Assembly: GCA_937625935.1 (NCBI GenBank)
Contig: OW569375.1
Location: 62,001-126,000, forward strand
Length of the DNA stretch: 64,000 nt
Source: Tetramitus jugosus
Taxonomy: Eukaryota > Heterolobosea > Eutetramitea > Acrasida > Vahlkampfiidae
Reading direction: 5' to 3'
Part shown: positions 48,777 through 59,009 of the stretch, piece after piece
How the letters are laid out: every line of letters starts with the position of its first letter
Numbering within the stretch: the stretch's first letter is position 1
Notes under the pieces: model-generated
The model's database searches: none
Told to the model about the DNA's origin: nothing
What the model saw: only the letters and a program-made list of their open reading frames with translations
Program-made: the position numbers and the translations under genes

Positions 48777-50825
48777 ATGGACAGCACCACAACCAAAAAA
48801 CGAAAGAGAGAAGAACCAACTGCCACAACTCTCGATATTTGTGAAGAAAGTGAAGCGGCGCTCGATGAATCTCCGCCCACCAAAATCATGATGATGACAC
48901 ATCTCGATCGAGATGAAAGCTCGGAGCGCAATAGCACGAGTGGTGTCGCGAACGTCGCTTCATCGCCCACCACCATGACTGTTTCACATGAACATGGCGA
49001 CGATGAGAATAACAACAATAGCAAAGAATTCTACTATGAAAAACGAATTGCTGAATTGGAGAAAACGATACAAGCACAAAACGATTCGATTCAAAACCTC
49101 AGGAAACAATTGTTTCGTTTTACAAACAATTTGAGTGATTTGCAGTTGGATGACAAGCATTTTACAGTTCAAAATGCAGTGGATCGATTATTTGTCAATG
49201 TTCATCAATATTCAATGTATGCCATGCCAAATCTGCATGCTCAACAATTGATATCCATGGCACAAAAGAATATTGAGCGATTTTTGATTGAGAGAGTGGA
49301 TCCGTTTATTGCTGTGGCTCAGCATCGTGTGCAGGATGATGATAAGGAACCATATTTGTCATCTTATCGAAAAAGTGTGCAATTATTTGCTGAGATGAGT
49401 TGGATTATTGCAAAGTGGTTGGTTGATTTATCAAAAACAAAGATTGGTGACATGTTTCGCGTCACACAGAGACAACTGACGATCAATAGAAGTTATTTGG
49501 GTTATTATGGTGAGTTTGATTCCGAGGAAGAAGAGTATGATCGTACGACATCAATGAGAGAGTCATCGAACCCTCGCGCAGGAAATATTTTGTTGAACAT
49601 GTTGACTCAGAGGTGGAAACAGATTAGTGCAGATATTATATCGAATGAGGGAAGGCCATTAGAGAACTTTGCTGTTGCTAGTTATTTAAAAAATATGTGC
49701 AAGTATGAGAAGGAGCTCAAGTCAGCAGGATATTCAGAATTTAGCTCGCTTGTAGAGTATTATCTCGATCGACAGAAGCAACTTAATGTAGATCAGTATT
49801 TGCAAGTGTGCTTTGAGTCAGAGCGTTTTGAGAGGTACTGTTCAAAAGTGATTGATTTGGGAAGATTTGAAGAGTGTCTGAACAGAATTTATCGCGATCT
49901 AGTACCAAAGTTGAATGGATTACAATATGAAACACGAGTAACATTCACAACTAAATTGTACAACTATATCCAAACTTGTCTCAATCATCAGTTGCAATTC
50001 GAGAGAAATACGAGCAATAGAGTAGAGTCATCTGGTGGGTATGACAGAATGATACAGAAATCAATTGATCATTGGCTATCTTCAGTACATGAACATTATG
50101 ATCACTTTAGTCAATGTATGCCCATTTACACTCATCTGGTCAAGGAGCACCATGTCGCATCTAAACATGGACTGAAGGTCATTTTTCCCATGATGCGATT
50201 AATTTTAACTCAGTTTGGCAAATTAAATCTTAGAACAAGAAGGTTGTTCCTAGAGATGGTAGAACAGTTCGTGAAGAGAATCTACGATGATTTCAGCTCG
50301 CCTACTGAGCGTCTTCAATTCGTAGCGTCAGAAATTGGTAATCGGGAGTTCGCAGAATTCTTGCTTGCATGTTTATGGATACCAATTCACGAGGCACATG
50401 GAGATAAGGATTCTCCATTCGGACAAAATGGCTTCAACTTTGATTGGCAGGGCTATCAGGATGTAGCAGAGCGCGAACTTCGCCAGTCCATACTGTCACT
50501 AATCCAAGAATTCTTACCACAGTTATACGATTTTTTGACAAGGGTTGTGAATGTGTTACAGTCTGCCTCCTCATTCACCGTTTCTGGTTCCTTTGAGAAT
50601 GATGCACAACAGATGGTTGATCATTTGGAAGCTCTCCGATCAGTGTATTCGAGTGTCGGTCGCTCGAGCGATTGGCTCACCCTACTAGGTAGAGTAATCG
50701 CTACCCAAAAGAAGCGCGTTACCGCATCGAGGGCTCTCGTCGAATATCGTGATGGGTTATTGAGAAGATGGGATCCAACACAGGGAGGATGTGTAGATTG
50801 GTTTTCCGCTCTTCCGGATTTGTGA
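48777..50825 (+). CDS. Unknown mostly helical 682-residue protein
   Basis: The protein starts MDSTTTKKRKRE (a possible nuclear signal), has a short coiled coil (YEKRIAELEKTIQAQNDSIQNLRKQL, residues about 87-112), and then 550 residues of amphipathic helix with no recognised domain. The only low-complexity acidic patch is FDSEEEEYD. Helical-repeat composition resembles scaffold proteins, but I make no family call. It uses a clear ATG. The small nuclear-type gene at 50870 follows 44 bp later on the same strand. Confidence 0.75.
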   Translation: MDSTTTKKRKREEPTATTLDICEESEAALDESPPTKIMMMTHLDRDESSERNSTSGVANVASSPTTMTVSHEHGDDENNNNSKEFYYEKRIAELEKTIQAQNDSIQNLRKQLFRFTNNLSDLQLDDKHFTVQNAVDRLFVNVHQYSMYAMPNLHAQQLISMAQKNIERFLIERVDPFIAVAQHRVQDDDKEPYLSSYRKSVQLFAEMSWIIAKWLVDLSKTKIGDMFRVTQRQLTINRSYLGYYGEFDSEEEEYDRTTSMRESSNPRAGNILLNMLTQRWKQISADIISNEGRPLENFAVASYLKNMCKYEKELKSAGYSEFSSLVEYYLDRQKQLNVDQYLQVCFESERFERYCSKVIDLGRFEECLNRIYRDLVPKLNGLQYETRVTFTTKLYNYIQTCLNHQLQFERNTSNRVESSGGYDRMIQKSIDHWLSSVHEHYDHFSQCMPIYTHLVKEHHVASKHGLKVIFPMMRLILTQFGKLNLRTRRLFLEMVEQFVKRIYDDFSSPTERLQFVASEIGNREFAEFLLACLWIPIHEAHGDKDSPFGQNGFNFDWQGYQDVAERELRQSILSLIQEFLPQLYDFLTRVVNVLQSASSFTVSGSFENDAQQMVDHLEALRSVYSSVGRSSDWLTLLGRVIATQKKRVTASRALVEYRDGLLRRWDPTQGGCVDWFSALPDL

Positions 50826-50869
50826 ATGTACTGTCGTGACAACAGAAAGCAAAAAGAAAGCAAGCCACT

Positions 50870-51391
50870 ATGAATAATGATAACAATCAACAATTTAGGT
50901 CAAATGAGCAAAGATCTCGTTCCGATCATAAAACGGATCGGGTGCAACCAGCACCATCCACTGCAACCAGCAATCTACACGAACCCAATCCAGCTACACA
51001 GGGCTCTTTAATTCTTCATCCCACGAGGTACATGCCCATCGGTCTGAATCTAAACATTGACGAAATTGTTCCTGCTGTCCTCAACAGAAGTTATCATCAA
51101 CAAACAGACGGATCTCTTCTGCCACAGCCTGATCTCTCGCATGAAATTACGTGTTCCTTCAACAGGCAACGCCCCGAAGCAAAAAGGAATCTTGATGCCC
51201 TTGACCCATCAAGTTCGTCCAGCGGACAAAATACCAGAGGGTCTTCCAACCCCTTAAAACGGAGCGGTGACAATGTGAACCAAAAGCCGAAGCGTCAGCG
51301 GTTATGTACGATGAGATCGAATGTAGGTAGACCAATTCACTTCTTCACCTACAATTACACACCACCTCCCGAGCCTGACGAAAATAAATAA
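50870..51391 (+). CDS. Unknown polar 173-residue protein with basic patch
   Basis: The frame begins at an ATG 44 bp after the preceding stop. The protein is Asn/Ser/Pro-rich and contains a basic patch (NQKPKRQRL, about residue 140) suggesting nuclear location. The segment RYMPIGLNLNIDEIVPAVLNR is the only part that looks structured. AATAAA lies immediately before the stop. No family is recognised. Confidence 0.55.
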   Translation: MNNDNNQQFRSNEQRSRSDHKTDRVQPAPSTATSNLHEPNPATQGSLILHPTRYMPIGLNLNIDEIVPAVLNRSYHQQTDGSLLPQPDLSHEITCSFNRQRPEAKRNLDALDPSSSSSGQNTRGSSNPLKRSGDNVNQKPKRQRLCTMRSNVGRPIHFFTYNYTPPPEPDENK

Positions 51392-51425
51392 TATTTGGTT
51401 TTTATGGTGATGTATGAAAACGTCA

Positions 51426-52751
51426 CTAGGATGCATCACCACTATTTGCAAGAGTGACCAAGCTAACATGTCCACTGTTGTCACTGCTAGCAATCACATC
51501 CCCAAGTTCAGTTGCAGCCACCGCTGTTATCGGCTTCTGATGCATGCGAAACTTATGCACTGAGTTTGAAGAATATTGTAAACTAGTTCGATAGGTATCC
51601 CAGAGATAAATGAAACCTGTCTTATCTCCACACAACACTTGCTCGTAATTTCTAATAAATATCGGAGCTGTCTGGTACTCTGCACTTTTACAACCATGTA
51701 GCGAAGTGATTGGTTGTTGGCTATCAATGTTCCAGAACTTATGTGTCGAATCATCGCAACTCGTCAAAACTTCCTTTGGTGTACTACAAACATGAAATAT
51801 ACGCTTGGTAGCATCATGATCTTTGATCATAGAATTTGTGTGCGATTTGACGTACTCGTTAGGCACAATCGTTGCTCTCTCTGCCTTTGGTAGGTCAATT
51901 TTTGTCTTTTGAGAACTCCAACCTTGACTCCAACTACCTCCATATTCTTCATCACTACTACTGTCGTCATAATAATCGCTAGATTGAGAATCAACCACCG
52001 GACAGTTTACACCAAATATGCTTGTTGATTGTATTGCTCGAAAATCGCTGTGATATCTAACATCAAATAATTTGACACATGAGTCATTGTTGTTTTGAGA
52101 TGCTGTGATGATCTGATAGGGTAAGCCTGGAACCATCGCACATGAATAAACACAACCAGTGAGAGAAAGTGAAATGACTGGTCTCTGCATCGATGGATGC
52201 CAAATATAACAATAACCATCCATCGAACTGGTAATGTACAATTCGCCTTCACACTTGACATCAGTTACCAGACTACTATGACCCCTATAGTTACACTTGA
52301 GCTTCAATTGTGACAAATCATACACATGAAATTCATATTTGATGCCAACACCGCACTCGGATTGTTCATTCACAAACATTCGACTTGCAGAAGCATTATT
52401 GGCAATCAATTGATCAAACGAGGTGCCAGATGGTCCATCAGGATCAAACTGACACACACTTCCCTTCATATCTAAGCAAAAGACCCGATTTTCATGTCTT
52501 TTTGGCAAAAAGGCAACATCTCTCATTGGATAAGCATGTGCACACGATCGATTCATTCTGAATTTTGACTTTTCAAAGCTCTCTTGGTCATCTTCATCGT
52601 CACACAACTGAGAAAAGCAGCTTCTCTGAAGGAAATCTATTGTTTTTCGTTGTTTTGCGAGTGGATGTGTTTGAGAATCACGGCATATGGATCTTTGACG
52701 TTTCTTGACACCACTTCCATGCCTCATACAGTGATCCAGCACAAACTCCAT
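51426..52751 (-). CDS. WD40-repeat protein
   Basis: The 441-residue protein has a basic N-terminal 65 residues, then a beta-propeller with repeats such as RGHSSLVTDVKC...YITSSMDGYCYIW, IITASQNNNDSCVKLFDVRY, VLTSCDDSTHKFWNI, VLCGDKTGFIYLWDT and KPITAVAA...IASSDNSGHVSLV. An acidic insert (DYYDDSSSDEEYG) with an SQGW segment interrupts the middle. A propeller of this kind is usually an interaction platform; an E3 ligase or chromatin adaptor role is possible. It shares a 150-bp promoter carrying E2F-type sites with the F-box gene. Confidence 0.82.
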   Translation of the reverse strand: MEFVLDHCMRHGSGVKKRQRSICRDSQTHPLAKQRKTIDFLQRSCFSQLCDDEDDQESFEKSKFRMNRSCAHAYPMRDVAFLPKRHENRVFCLDMKGSVCQFDPDGPSGTSFDQLIANNASASRMFVNEQSECGVGIKYEFHVYDLSQLKLKCNYRGHSSLVTDVKCEGELYITSSMDGYCYIWHPSMQRPVISLSLTGCVYSCAMVPGLPYQIITASQNNNDSCVKLFDVRYHSDFRAIQSTSIFGVNCPVVDSQSSDYYDDSSSDEEYGGSWSQGWSSQKTKIDLPKAERATIVPNEYVKSHTNSMIKDHDATKRIFHVCSTPKEVLTSCDDSTHKFWNIDSQQPITSLHGCKSAEYQTAPIFIRNYEQVLCGDKTGFIYLWDTYRTSLQYSSNSVHKFRMHQKPITAVAATELGDVIASSDNSGHVSLVTLANSGDAS

Positions 52752-52795
52752 TCCGATCTGGTTTTTCTTTCTGGTTCAGATTTTTGGTGGATTAA

Positions 52796-52824
52796 TTTGG
52801 CGCCAAAGGATTTTGGCGGGCAAA
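52796..52824. promoter_or_regulatory. Two E2F-type sites, WD40 / H3-mimic F-box promoter
   Basis: TTTGGCGCCAAA (52796-52807) is a perfect palindromic E2F/DP consensus. Four bases later comes TTTTGGCGGGCAAA (52811-52824). They lie 45 bp from the WD40 ATG and 78 bp from the F-box ATG. Confidence 0.65.
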
Positions 52825-52901
52825 GTTCCTATTTTTTATTGAATCACGAACATTGCAAACCGAACAAAACAACACGACACTGCATTTCCAGACAAAAAAC
52901 A

Positions 52902-54944
52902 ATGGCAAGAACCAAACAAAGTGGTATGACCCCAAGAAAGCAAGTTTCCCACCACCTGGTGGACGACGACGATAACGAACACACAGTCTCCACTGTGGAC
53001 AGAGACAACGACCAACATAATATAGACAAGGAATTATCATCATCGTCATCATCATCATCTAGTGACGAAGAAAGTGATGACTCATCATCATCTAGTGATT
53101 CTGATTCTGATTCAGAATCGTCGTCATCTGATGACAGTTCATCATCGGATGAGTCATCTCCAGAAGAGGAACACATTAGAGCTCCAATCGTTGGTGAGAC
53201 TCAATGGATACCTGATGAGATCATGTACAATATTTTCTCTTTTTTGGACTCGAGAACCGTCAAGAACAATCGTCTCGTGTGCAAAAACTGGTTCAGATTG
53301 GTGTTTGATGAGGGAGGTGCATTCTGGATGGAGAAATTGAAGCAATTGGTCAATATTGAGCACAGAAAACGTCCTCCTCGTTATCACTACCACAACCGAG
53401 TCGAGCCAGAACAACAAGTTGCTGAGGCCTGTGAAAAATATTTTCCACCCATCGAGGGCTGCTGCATGTTAGAAAGAGGCGAGTCCAAGTGTTCTTTATG
53501 TGACATTCGAGGGTATGTGGCACACAGTCGACGTTTGATTCCATTTTGTGACACCTGCCTCCGAGAAAAGTTAATCTCGCTCCCAATGTTGAGAAACACT
53601 TATGGCGTGCCAGAAACAGTGCTCAAGTCACTCGTATTGGTACATCGGCATCCCAAGCATAAAGACGTGCTCAAGACAGAAGTTGTTTATATGTTGGGTG
53701 ATGGCAATTATCAAAAGGGATTGGATAAATTGGTTGAGTATAAAAGAGCTGTTGGAACGAGCAGTCAAACGAAGTACAATACTTTTTTGGAGAATAGAAC
53801 ACGATGGTTGCGCTTATTGACGACATACTTGCTGAACAATGGTTTCTTGGAGGAAGATATTGGAATGATTGTGGATCATCATCAAAACGATTATCTCACA
53901 AGTGCTTATCAGCTCGTGGAGTGTGGGCTCCAAATGATTTCCCCCTCCATCGATGCCAAAGAATGGACAGATCTCCAAATTTTAGCCATTGCATCATCGG
54001 TTAGTTACGAATTGGATAAGGCATATCTGAAGTATCCTCACTTGGTGATTCATGCTTTTTTTATCTCAAGTGCATGGACATACAAACGCACTTGTATCAA
54101 CAAGTTTGAAGAAGTTGTGAATAGAAAATCAACTCCTTCAGAATTGAACACACTTTATCGCAAGTACTGTGGAGTTGTCGATGACTCTTGGGGTCACACT
54201 TTGGATTCAATTGAGGAAAAGATATCCAGGAATGTGCAACAATTGATCCAAGAGACATTGAAATGGCAACAATTGAGAAGATGTGTCCAAGAAAGGAGCA
54301 ATGAAAAGTATTCATTGGATGATGAACTGCCTAAAATGACACGTAATATCCTGAAACAGTTTAACACAAACAGTGATGATGCTGAACAGTATGCACAAAA
54401 CTTGATCGAAATTATGGACCGAGAATATGAATTCAAGATGTTGATTGAACAATTGGGATATGACTATGAAGGAGTAACAGTGCCAGAAGGAGTTAAAGGG
54501 TTCATCAAAAAAGGAACAGCCACAAGTCAGCTTCACACTGGCTCTCGAGTGTACGATGTGCTCTCTGCTGTCAATTATACCGTGCAGTTTATTCAAAAAG
54601 TATCACACAAAGTGCATGGAAAGTATGATGTTGCAAGTAATGTTGTTTTATCTGCGTTTGCCACTGAACCATCTGCCATTATCAAAGAAGCAATGGAAAA
54701 AGAAGTATTTTCAAATCCTTCGGTCCGTGGATTGAGAAAGATATTCTGGAGGGACTTCAACAACGGTCGAAGTTTTATGATCAAGCGATACACTGGCAAG
54801 CGAGCTTATGACAAAGTTGAGCACATACTCAGGGGAGAAGAAGAGAAACCAAACGTGGAACAAATACGCCCAACTACAAGACGTTGGCCAATTGTCCAAC
54901 GTGTCTCCTCTCGAAAACGCCAAAAGTTCTCATCTTACTCATAA
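52902..54944 (+). CDS. F-box protein with histone H3 tail-like N-terminus
   Basis: The 680-residue protein begins MARTKQSGMTPRKQVS. After Met removal this reads ARTKQ(S), identical to H3 residues 1-5, and then T-PRKQ(V), like H3 T11...P16-R17-K18-Q19, with the central H3 segment missing. A long Ser/Asp/Glu run follows (about 40-85), then an F-box (TQWIPDEIMYNIFSFLDSR, about 100-145), and a possible zinc cluster (CCMLERGESKCSLC...FCDTCL). The remaining 400 residues are helical and unrecognised. It should be an SCF ligase adaptor able to present an H3-like tail to histone readers or writers. The frame is open further upstream, but that part overlaps the divergent WD40 gene and its promoter; 52902 is the first ATG after it. 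Confidence 0.85.
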   Translation: MARTKQSGMTPRKQVSHHLVDDDDNEHTVSTVDRDNDQHNIDKELSSSSSSSSSDEESDDSSSSSDSDSDSESSSSDDSSSSDESSPEEEHIRAPIVGETQWIPDEIMYNIFSFLDSRTVKNNRLVCKNWFRLVFDEGGAFWMEKLKQLVNIEHRKRPPRYHYHNRVEPEQQVAEACEKYFPPIEGCCMLERGESKCSLCDIRGYVAHSRRLIPFCDTCLREKLISLPMLRNTYGVPETVLKSLVLVHRHPKHKDVLKTEVVYMLGDGNYQKGLDKLVEYKRAVGTSSQTKYNTFLENRTRWLRLLTTYLLNNGFLEEDIGMIVDHHQNDYLTSAYQLVECGLQMISPSIDAKEWTDLQILAIASSVSYELDKAYLKYPHLVIHAFFISSAWTYKRTCINKFEEVVNRKSTPSELNTLYRKYCGVVDDSWGHTLDSIEEKISRNVQQLIQETLKWQQLRRCVQERSNEKYSLDDELPKMTRNILKQFNTNSDDAEQYAQNLIEIMDREYEFKMLIEQLGYDYEGVTVPEGVKGFIKKGTATSQLHTGSRVYDVLSAVNYTVQFIQKVSHKVHGKYDVASNVVLSAFATEPSAIIKEAMEKEVFSNPSVRGLRKIFWRDFNNGRSFMIKRYTGKRAYDKVEHILRGEEEKPNVEQIRPTTRRWPIVQRVSSRKRQKFSSYS

Positions 54945-55157
54945 CTTTTAATAACATCGTAAATAATATTATTTATTAAGATTACTTGAAATGGGGGCTT
55001 AGTTTGGTCTTGTTTGGTGGGAAGGTTTGAATGTGCAGACCAACAACATATGCACACACAAACGTTGTTGTGGCTGACAGTCAAAATGTTACATTGGTGA
55101 TTCTTGGGAGCTAAAATGGGTGGTAATGATGGTGGTGGCGGTGGTGAATGGTCCTTC

Positions 55158-56170
55158 TTATTCGAGACAGACAATGTCCACATCGAACCACAGTTGCTTG
55201 GAACGAATCTTGGCCAATCCTGCTGCCATTTCACGAATGGGCCGAGCTTCCCTCCACAGTGCCTCTTCGGTCAAATAGGTTGAAATCTCTGGAAAGCTGT
55301 ACATTTCAGCCAATCCTGCCGCAGTCTTATCAATCTTTCCACACTTGTGATAAATGTCCACATTAAAATCCTTGACTAACATTTTGACACATTCGAAATG
55401 ACCCAATTGTGCGCACCACATGAGTGGTGTGTATGCCCATTCCGATGGTTGCTTAATGTCTGGTTGCTCACCAAATTCAATCAACACCCGTATAAAGTCT
55501 GCATGTCCCTGCAGTGCCGCAAAATGAATGGGCCTGCTGCCGTCCTTTGTCACAGAATCAATCAATGCACCATTCTCCAACAGGTAACGACCAGTTTCGA
55601 TGCGATTGTAATATGCGGCCCAATGCAATGGGAACCACAAGTCATTTTCTTTGCCTTCATTCAGATTCTGTCCATGTTTGTGAAGCAATTTGACAATTTC
55701 AAGGAATCCGTATCGGCATGCGAGAAGAATGGGAATCCAGTATTCTCTCTCGGATTTTTCATTGTACTGACAACCCTTCTCTAGGAAGAATTGAACGAGT
55801 TGGGTGTGTCCTTTTTGGGTAGCCCACAACAATGGTGTATATCTCCACTCATCTGTTGGTTGTACGTAAAAAAAAGATTTGACGGGTGTCAGTCATCGGA
55901 CAATCGGAAAAAAGAATCGGAAAAAAATAGCAGTAGTACCGTACCATTGGTTCTTACGGTGAGGTATTGAGTATTGCCTCGGACAAGGTCAACGACCTGT
56001 TGATAATGATTATTCTTGACGTGAGAGAAAAAGCTTGCGATATCATTAGGAGTGAGCGCAACAGTGTTTGGCTGTTGTTGACTCGTCGACGTAGCAAACA
56101 TTGGTTGGTGGTTGTCGGCGCTTGGAGTGTCGCAAGAGGATGATGTAGATGATGGGTCAGTTCCTAACAT
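55158..56170 (-). CDS. Ankyrin-repeat protein, two exons
   Basis: Minus-strand exons 56170-55945 and 55852-55158 are joined by a 92-nt phase-1 intron (GTACGG...ACAG), making 306 residues. Exon 1 gives a Ser/Gln-rich head and a helix (ALTPNDIASFFSHVKNNHYQQVVDLV). The join restores the first full ankyrin repeat (DEWRYTPLLWATQKGHTQLVQFFLEKG). Four more follow, including WFPLHWAAYYNRIETGRYLLENGA, RPIHFAALQGHADFIRVLIEFG and YTPLMWCAQLGHFECVKMLV. It is a general protein-interaction scaffold; the partner is unknown. Confidence 0.87.
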
Positions 56171-57470
56171 TATTGTCTGTCTCTGTGTTGTGTGTTGTTT
56201 GTTGTGTGTTTTTTGGTTTGTTGAGCTCCTTTTTTTGTCTTGTGGCTTTCGGGTTTTGCTTTGGAACGGTGCCTGTTGCTGTTGCTTGAACGGAGAGTTT
56301 TGATGTTTTGGGTTTTTTTGCTCCTTGTGTGATGTGACTGGTTGTTTCTGGTGCTTGCTGTTGTATGTGAGTGTGGACTATAACCAAAAGAACAGGAGTT
56401 GTTGTTGTTTTGTGGTTGTTTCAAGGGGCACGAGGTTTGCTTGTTGTGTTTGGTTTTTCTCTGCAGAGTTCGGTTAGTTAGGGCTTTTATGCTTGTCGCA
56501 GAGAGGGGTCCCAGGCTTTCGAAACTCAGCAGAGTTGTTTGATTGAGGAAAGGAGACAACAATGACGAGCGGGAGAACTGCGAGTGTGTCTGACCGTACC
56601 AGGCTCATGACGGAGGTAGTCAAATTCGCTACCCCAGGAAATTGGTCCGATAGGATGATAGCTTTTACAACGTCAAATTGTCATCCAATTTTTGGTCCAT
56701 TCTTCGGTTTTGATAGTATTCATTGTAAGAGAATCTTTCTCATGAGGATAGCAAGATTCAACAAGGTTCCTGACATCTCCTATCGCCAACCAACGACTTG
56801 TGATTCGCTATGCGAAACTCATTCCTGTCTTGAGGAGAATCACGTTCACAGTTCTTGAGAAGACAGTTCTTGCCTAACAAGCATCGCATACCTTTCTTTA
56901 TTCACTCTGTTTATGCAGTACATCAAATCTCGGGAAAATAAGCTAGAACAACAACTCTTGACATAAAGATTTGAATATGTCCTGTCATTCACTTGTAAAA
57001 CAGGTTAGGTATTGTCTTGTCAAACAGCGTTCACTGCTTTAAACATTGGCTCTATGCAGATTATCTCAGGAAGAAGGCACATAACGGGGAAAGGAAGACC
57101 AAAACCAAACTGGACGGAGGAAATCGGAGAAAAACAAAAATAGAAATCAACGTCACATTCTTTTTGTGCGCGAACTAGGTAATCACACACCAAATCAGAA
57201 AAACTTTCGTTTACGACTGAGAGCGAACGATCAAAGGCAAAAAAAATCATCAAAGCCACGCAAGCACCAAAACAACAAGCAGTAGAGAAAACCCACACAG
57301 CCACATCACACGGAGCGCACCACCTTTGATTTCGCAACCAAAAAAAACCAGCGTCTTTTATCCTCGAACGCATCCACCACACGCACCACACGAAAAAAAA
57401 TCTTCTCCGTAACGATCACACCACCAATCAGTAATAACAACAATCACACAACACACCGATTAAAAACAGT
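56171..57470. other. 1.3-kb spacer, longest in the window
   Basis: Between the ankyrin gene and the poly-Q gene. It begins with a TG-rich stretch (56180-56450) and holds one short plausible frame at 56562-56858, listed separately. The rest (56870-57470) is A/C-rich leader-like sequence with no frame I can support. Confidence 0.45.
56562..56858 (+). CDS. Possible 98-residue unknown protein
   Basis: An ATG-initiated frame beginning MTSGRTASVSDR, with an aromatic centre (NCHPIFGPFFGFD) and four cysteines. No signal peptide or family motif. It is isolated in a 1.3-kb spacer, so it may be chance, a short gene, or an exon. Confidence 0.3.
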   Translation: MTSGRTASVSDRTRLMTEVVKFATPGNWSDRMIAFTTSNCHPIFGPFFGFDSIHCKRIFLMRIARFNKVPDISYRQPTTCDSLCETHSCLEENHVHSS

Positions 57471-59009
57471 ATGATTCCACGAACAGGTGCGACCTTTCTG
57501 AGGAACTTTTCTTCATCTTCCTCTCAACAACAACAACAACAACAACAGCAACAACAACAGCAACAGCAACAACAAATGTACAATCAACAATTTGCTCCAG
57601 CGCCGTATTATACGACCAATAGCATGAACAGCAATGTGGCTGTCGTGTCATCAGGTGCCTCCACCGCTTCTTCTTTCCCACAATCTCAACATCTTCATTC
57701 TCACCATCATTCTCATCCATCATCCACACCACACCCTCATCATCCATCCCAACAACAACAAATCTCACCCTCTGCTCACCAATACTCTTTCCAACAACAA
57801 CAACAACAACAACCATCACAGTTTATTCACCAACAATCATATACTCAAATGATGCAACAACAACAAGAGGCCAATCAAAGGACAATGTGGATCCAACAAC
57901 AACAAATTCAAGCTTTCCTCAAGGAAAAACTCTCATCTCTTCCGCTCAATGTTCGCTTCAACATTTTGGATTTTATGGACGTGGATTGTGGTGTTTTTGA
58001 CTTTGGTATCTTCAATTTGAAGCTCGCACTGCAGACTGTGTTTGTCAGGAGACCGAATCAATACTCACTGCCGACGACAAGCAACCATCACTCCATGATG
58101 AACACGAGTAACAATATCAATTATAATAGTAATAGTAATAATAGTAGTGGTGGTAGTGGTACGAACACTGTACAAAAGAGCAGCAGTGGACCACAATTAG
58201 TGGACTCCAAGTATGCCATTCTTGCATTCAAAAACATTCGAATCAGAGCATTCCAATGCAGTCCAGTTCTCTCCCTGTGCCATCAATTCAACAGTCTCAC
58301 AATCACTGAGCTGTCCCTCCATCAATTGTCCACCATTACGACCTATTGTCGTAAATTGACACGATTGGCCATTGGTCATCAATCACGTATCGTAGATCAA
58401 TGGGTCACTTGTTTATTGGAGATGAAATCGTTGAAGCAGTTGAGTGTGGAGAGTTGTGAGAGATTGAGTCACAATGGATTAGCAAACTTGTTTTTGCATC
58501 CATCAGTGGTGAATCTGCGGTTGAATCGAGTCACCTTTTCCAGTCTGGAGATTTTTAATAGCTTGAAGCTGATGAACAGAGTGTTGGTCACATTGGAACT
58601 GTCTCATCGCAATGGAGACTTGTGGTTGGACGATGATACATTTATCATTTTGTCTCAACATCCAACGATACGACACATTATGCTGAGCAACTTTTTGATT
58701 CGTGAACGATACACGTGGTTAACATCTCCCAACTGCAGATTGGAAACTTTCTCATTGGCCAATTGTGAGATTCAGAATCATCCATTGTTCATGAATGAAT
58801 TGTCTCAGAACACATCCATCACCAGTCTCAATTTTGCTGTCCAGCCAGAGATGAAGTATGAAACGTTGGGTGCAGTGTTGAATATGAAGAATTTGAGGAG
58901 ATTGGAGGTGGACAGTGGAATATGGTTCCATGATGTCGATGTGACTCAAATGATTCACTTGAGGCGTGCTCTCAACGCCAGAAATGTGCAATTCATCGAA
59001 TGGCCATAA
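57471..59009 (+). CDS. Poly-Q leucine-rich-repeat, F-box-like protein
   Basis: The 512-residue protein has a Ser/Gln-rich N-terminus with a run of 17 Gln, a second His/Pro/Gln-rich section, and then an F-box-like helix set (SSLPLNVRFNILDFMD, about residues 155-175). An Asn/Ser/Gly insert comes next, and about eight degenerate leucine-rich repeats (ITELSLHQLSTI, LKQLSVESCERLSHNGL, RLETFSLANCEIQN, NLRRLEVDSG). This layout is that of FBXL-type substrate adaptors, but the F-box is weak. It has a long upstream leader (see the spacer at 56171-57470). Confidence 0.75.
   Translation: MIPRTGATFLRNFSSSSSQQQQQQQQQQQQQQQQQMYNQQFAPAPYYTTNSMNSNVAVVSSGASTASSFPQSQHLHSHHHSHPSSTPHPHHPSQQQQISPSAHQYSFQQQQQQQPSQFIHQQSYTQMMQQQQEANQRTMWIQQQQIQAFLKEKLSSLPLNVRFNILDFMDVDCGVFDFGIFNLKLALQTVFVRRPNQYSLPTTSNHHSMMNTSNNINYNSNSNNSSGGSGTNTVQKSSSGPQLVDSKYAILAFKNIRIRAFQCSPVLSLCHQFNSLTITELSLHQLSTITTYCRKLTRLAIGHQSRIVDQWVTCLLEMKSLKQLSVESCERLSHNGLANLFLHPSVVNLRLNRVTFSSLEIFNSLKLMNRVLVTLELSHRNGDLWLDDDTFIILSQHPTIRHIMLSNFLIRERYTWLTSPNCRLETFSLANCEIQNHPLFMNELSQNTSITSLNFAVQPEMKYETLGAVLNMKNLRRLEVDSGIWFHDVDVTQMIHLRRALNARNVQFIEWP
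57525..57575 (+). repeat. CAA/CAG tract encoding 17 Gln
   Basis: An in-frame trinucleotide tract of mixed CAA and CAG codons in the leucine-rich protein. The interruptions should limit slippage. Confidence 0.9.

Noticed and set aside
52600-52680. PIP-box-like KQRKTIDFL near the WD40 protein N-terminus
   Set aside because: The hydrophobic residue falls at the wrong position and the second aromatic is missing, so it is not a convincing PCNA motif.
52584-52901. Extension of the H3-mimic F-box protein upstream of MARTKQ
   Set aside because: It lies inside the WD40 coding sequence on the other strand and the shared promoter; the composition is not protein-like and no start with good context is present.
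57020-57391. 123-codon minus-strand frame with Trp, Cys and Phe
   Set aside because: No ATG near its start, no recognisable motif, and it is antisense to an A/C-rich leader; probably chance.
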